DNA from: Corynebacterium pseudogenitalium
GTDB taxonomy: Bacteria; Actinomycetota; Actinomycetes; Mycobacteriales; Mycobacteriaceae
Direction: 5' to 3'
DNA length: 64,000 bases
NCBI RefSeq assembly: GCF_024453815.1
Contig: NZ_CP072934.1
Location: 124,001-188,000 of the forward strand
In this document: piece after piece, positions 62,462-64,000 of the stretch
Layout of the letters: the number at the start of each line of letters is the position of its first letter
Numbering within the stretch: position 1 is the stretch's first letter
The notes under the pieces: generated by a model
Told to the model about the DNA's origin: nothing
Database searches by the model: none
The model's input: the letters and a program-made list of their open reading frames with translations, nothing else
Made by a program: the position numbers and the translations under genes

Positions 62462-64000
62462 ATGGCAGAGAAGAACGTAGACCGCATCCTTTCGAACGGC
62501 GAACGTCCAGCGGGCAAGGGGCAAACTACCCAGCTCGCCGGCCAGCCCGTCCCATCGGAAAACGTGAGTGTTACGCAGGGCCGTCAGGGCGCGAATGTCC
62601 TGGATGACATTCACCTCATCGAGAAGCTTGCGCACTTCAACCGCGAGAATGTCCCCGAACGTATTCCACACGCGAAGGGCCACGGAGCATTCGGTGAGCT
62701 GCACATCACCGAGGACGTGTCCAAGTACACGAAGGCGAAGCTCTTCCAGCCTGGCACCGTCACCCCGATGGCTGCACGCTTCTCCACCGTTGCTGGTGAG
62801 GCAGGCTCCCCAGACACTTGGCGTGACGTCCACGGTTTCGCACTGCGCTTCTACACCGAAGACGGCAACTATGACATTGTCGGCAATAACACCCCGACGT
62901 TCTTCCTGCGCGACGGCATCAAGTTCCCGGACTTCATCCACTCCCAGAAGCGCCAGCCGAACTCCGGCCTGCGCGACGACGAGATGCAGTGGGACTTCTG
63001 GACCCGCACCCCTGAATCTGCTCACCAGGTGACCTACCTGCTCGGCGACCGTGGCACTCCGAAGACCTCCCGTCACCAGGACGGATTCGGCTCCCACACC
63101 TTCCAGTGGATCAACGAGGAAGGCACGCCGGTCTGGGTCAAGTACCACTTCAAGACCCGCCAGGGCTGGGAATGCTTCACCGACGAAGAAGCCACCGAGA
63201 AGGCCGGCACGGATCCGGACTTCCAGCGCGAGGACCTCTTCAACGCCATCAAGGATGGGGACTACCCAATCTGGGACGTCAAGGTGCAGATCATGCCGTT
63301 CGAGGAGGCGAAGGACTACCGCTTCAACCCGTTCGACCTCACCAAGACGTGGTCGCAGAAGGACTACCCGCTTATCGACGTCGGCTACTTCGCCCTCAAC
63401 CGTAACCCGAAGAACTTCCACGCCCAGATCGAGCAGCTGGCACTCGACCCAGCCAACCTGGTCCCAGGCATTGGCCTGTCCCCGGACCGTATGCTGCAGG
63501 CGCGCGTCTTTGCGTACTCTGACCAGCAGCGTTACCGCATCGGCGCCAACTACAAGGACCTGCCGGTCAACCGCCCGATCAACCAGGTGAACACCTACGC
63601 CGAGCGTGGCTCCATGGCGTACTTCTTCAACGAGGAGAACGAGCCAAACTACAGTCCGAACTCCTACGAGAAGGGCGCCGGCTACCTCGACGACGGCGAA
63701 ACCTCCGCCAGCGGCCAGGACCTCGGCCTCGCCGAGAACCTGTACGTCAACCCGGACCCGGAGGGCACCGATCTGGTGCGCGCCGCCTACGTCAAGCACG
63801 CTGAGGATGACGACTTCGGCCAAGCCGGCACCCTCTACCGCGACGTCTTCGACGACGCCGCCAAGGAACGCTTCGTGCACAACATCACCAACAAGATGAT
63901 GGCGATCACCAACAAGGAGATCGAGGAGCGCGTCTACGAATACTGGGGCAAGATCGACGCTGACCTGGAAACCAAGGTCCGCGAATCCTTCGCCGCTAAG
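62462..64000 (+). CDS. katA: Catalase KatA (3' end beyond window)
   Basis: This haem catalase (small-subunit, clade 3 type) breaks down hydrogen peroxide. The window holds 513 codons without a stop; the usual length is slightly over 510, so very little is missing. The catalytic His70 lies in PHAKGHGAFGEL, the catalytic Asn in DIVGNNTPTFF, and the haem-ligand Tyr in RVFAYSDQQRYRIG. AAGGAGG at 62447-62453 precedes the ATG. It is divergent from sigC. Confidence 0.95.
   Translation, partial: MAEKNVDRILSNGERPAGKGQTTQLAGQPVPSENVSVTQGRQGANVLDDIHLIEKLAHFNRENVPERIPHAKGHGAFGELHITEDVSKYTKAKLFQPGTVTPMAARFSTVAGEAGSPDTWRDVHGFALRFYTEDGNYDIVGNNTPTFFLRDGIKFPDFIHSQKRQPNSGLRDDEMQWDFWTRTPESAHQVTYLLGDRGTPKTSRHQDGFGSHTFQWINEEGTPVWVKYHFKTRQGWECFTDEEATEKAGTDPDFQREDLFNAIKDGDYPIWDVKVQIMPFEEAKDYRFNPFDLTKTWSQKDYPLIDVGYFALNRNPKNFHAQIEQLALDPANLVPGIGLSPDRMLQARVFAYSDQQRYRIGANYKDLPVNRPINQVNTYAERGSMAYFFNEENEPNYSPNSYEKGAGYLDDGETSASGQDLGLAENLYVNPDPEGTDLVRAAYVKHAEDDDFGQAGTLYRDVFDDAAKERFVHNITNKMMAITNKEIEERVYEYWGKIDADLETKVRESFAAK

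Overview
The window looks like a chromosomal segment of a mycolate-type Corynebacterium. It carries the arabinogalactan genes (emb-family, aftA, dprE2, dprE1, gtrA, glfT1, wzt, wzm) and then runs in an order I recall from C. glutamicum: tyrA, tRNA-Ser, aspT, dnaX, ybaB, recR, gatD/murT, a dnaQ-like gene, leuA, lysC, asd, sigC, katA. The DNA is GC-rich throughout, apart from one clearly foreign AT-rich insert.

Layout. 1-9.7 kb: arabinogalactan assembly and export, mostly on the minus strand. 9.8-13.6 kb: a cysteine-desulfurase-like protein without the PLP lysine, a quinone oxidoreductase, three tRNAs and a fumarylacetoacetase-family hydrolase. 13.6-27.9 kb: a block of large exported surface proteins (831, 2502 and 654 aa) with mgtE and a second identical tRNA-Arg gene inside it. 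28-36 kb: tyrA, tadA and its partner, a CsbD-like protein, tRNA-Ser, an MmpL transporter and tgt, then a HigBA-like toxin-antitoxin pair, a YhhQ-like transporter and gluQ. Tgt, YhhQ and GluQ together suggest queuosine salvage. 37-41 kb: a fourth large surface protein with Rib/YPDG-like repeats. 41-46.6 kb: tRNA-Ser, SRP RNA, aspT, dnaX, ybaB, recR. 46.6-49.6 kb: a foreign tet(W) unit of about 2.9 kb bounded by 16-bp perfect direct repeats. 49.7-56.3 kb: gatD-murT, a DnaQ/BRCT pseudo-exonuclease, a proline-rich membrane protein, and leuA with a leucine-rich leader peptide. 56.3-64 kb: a DMT-type permease, lysC-asd, a YkvI-like membrane protein, an excisionase-like DNA-binding protein, sigC, and katA cut by the window end.

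The most interesting signals are as follows. (1) Three unrelated giant surface proteins end in the same Cys - hydrophobic - amphipathic - hydrophobic - Cys module with no sortase signal, so it may be an undescribed anchor. One of them carries an Asn-rich NANPTVN/NNGNP repeat array. (2) A TGT that has lost all three zinc cysteines sits with YhhQ and GluQ. MurT has likewise lost its zinc-ribbon cysteines. (3) About 15 palindromic elements of roughly 80 bp, in two related types, fill the intergenic gaps. The tet(W) unit sits inside one of them, flanked by a 16-bp duplication and without any recombinase gene. (4) Two further proteins look like catalytically dead relatives of enzymes.

Functions are assigned from recognisable motifs and remembered families. 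No database search was run.
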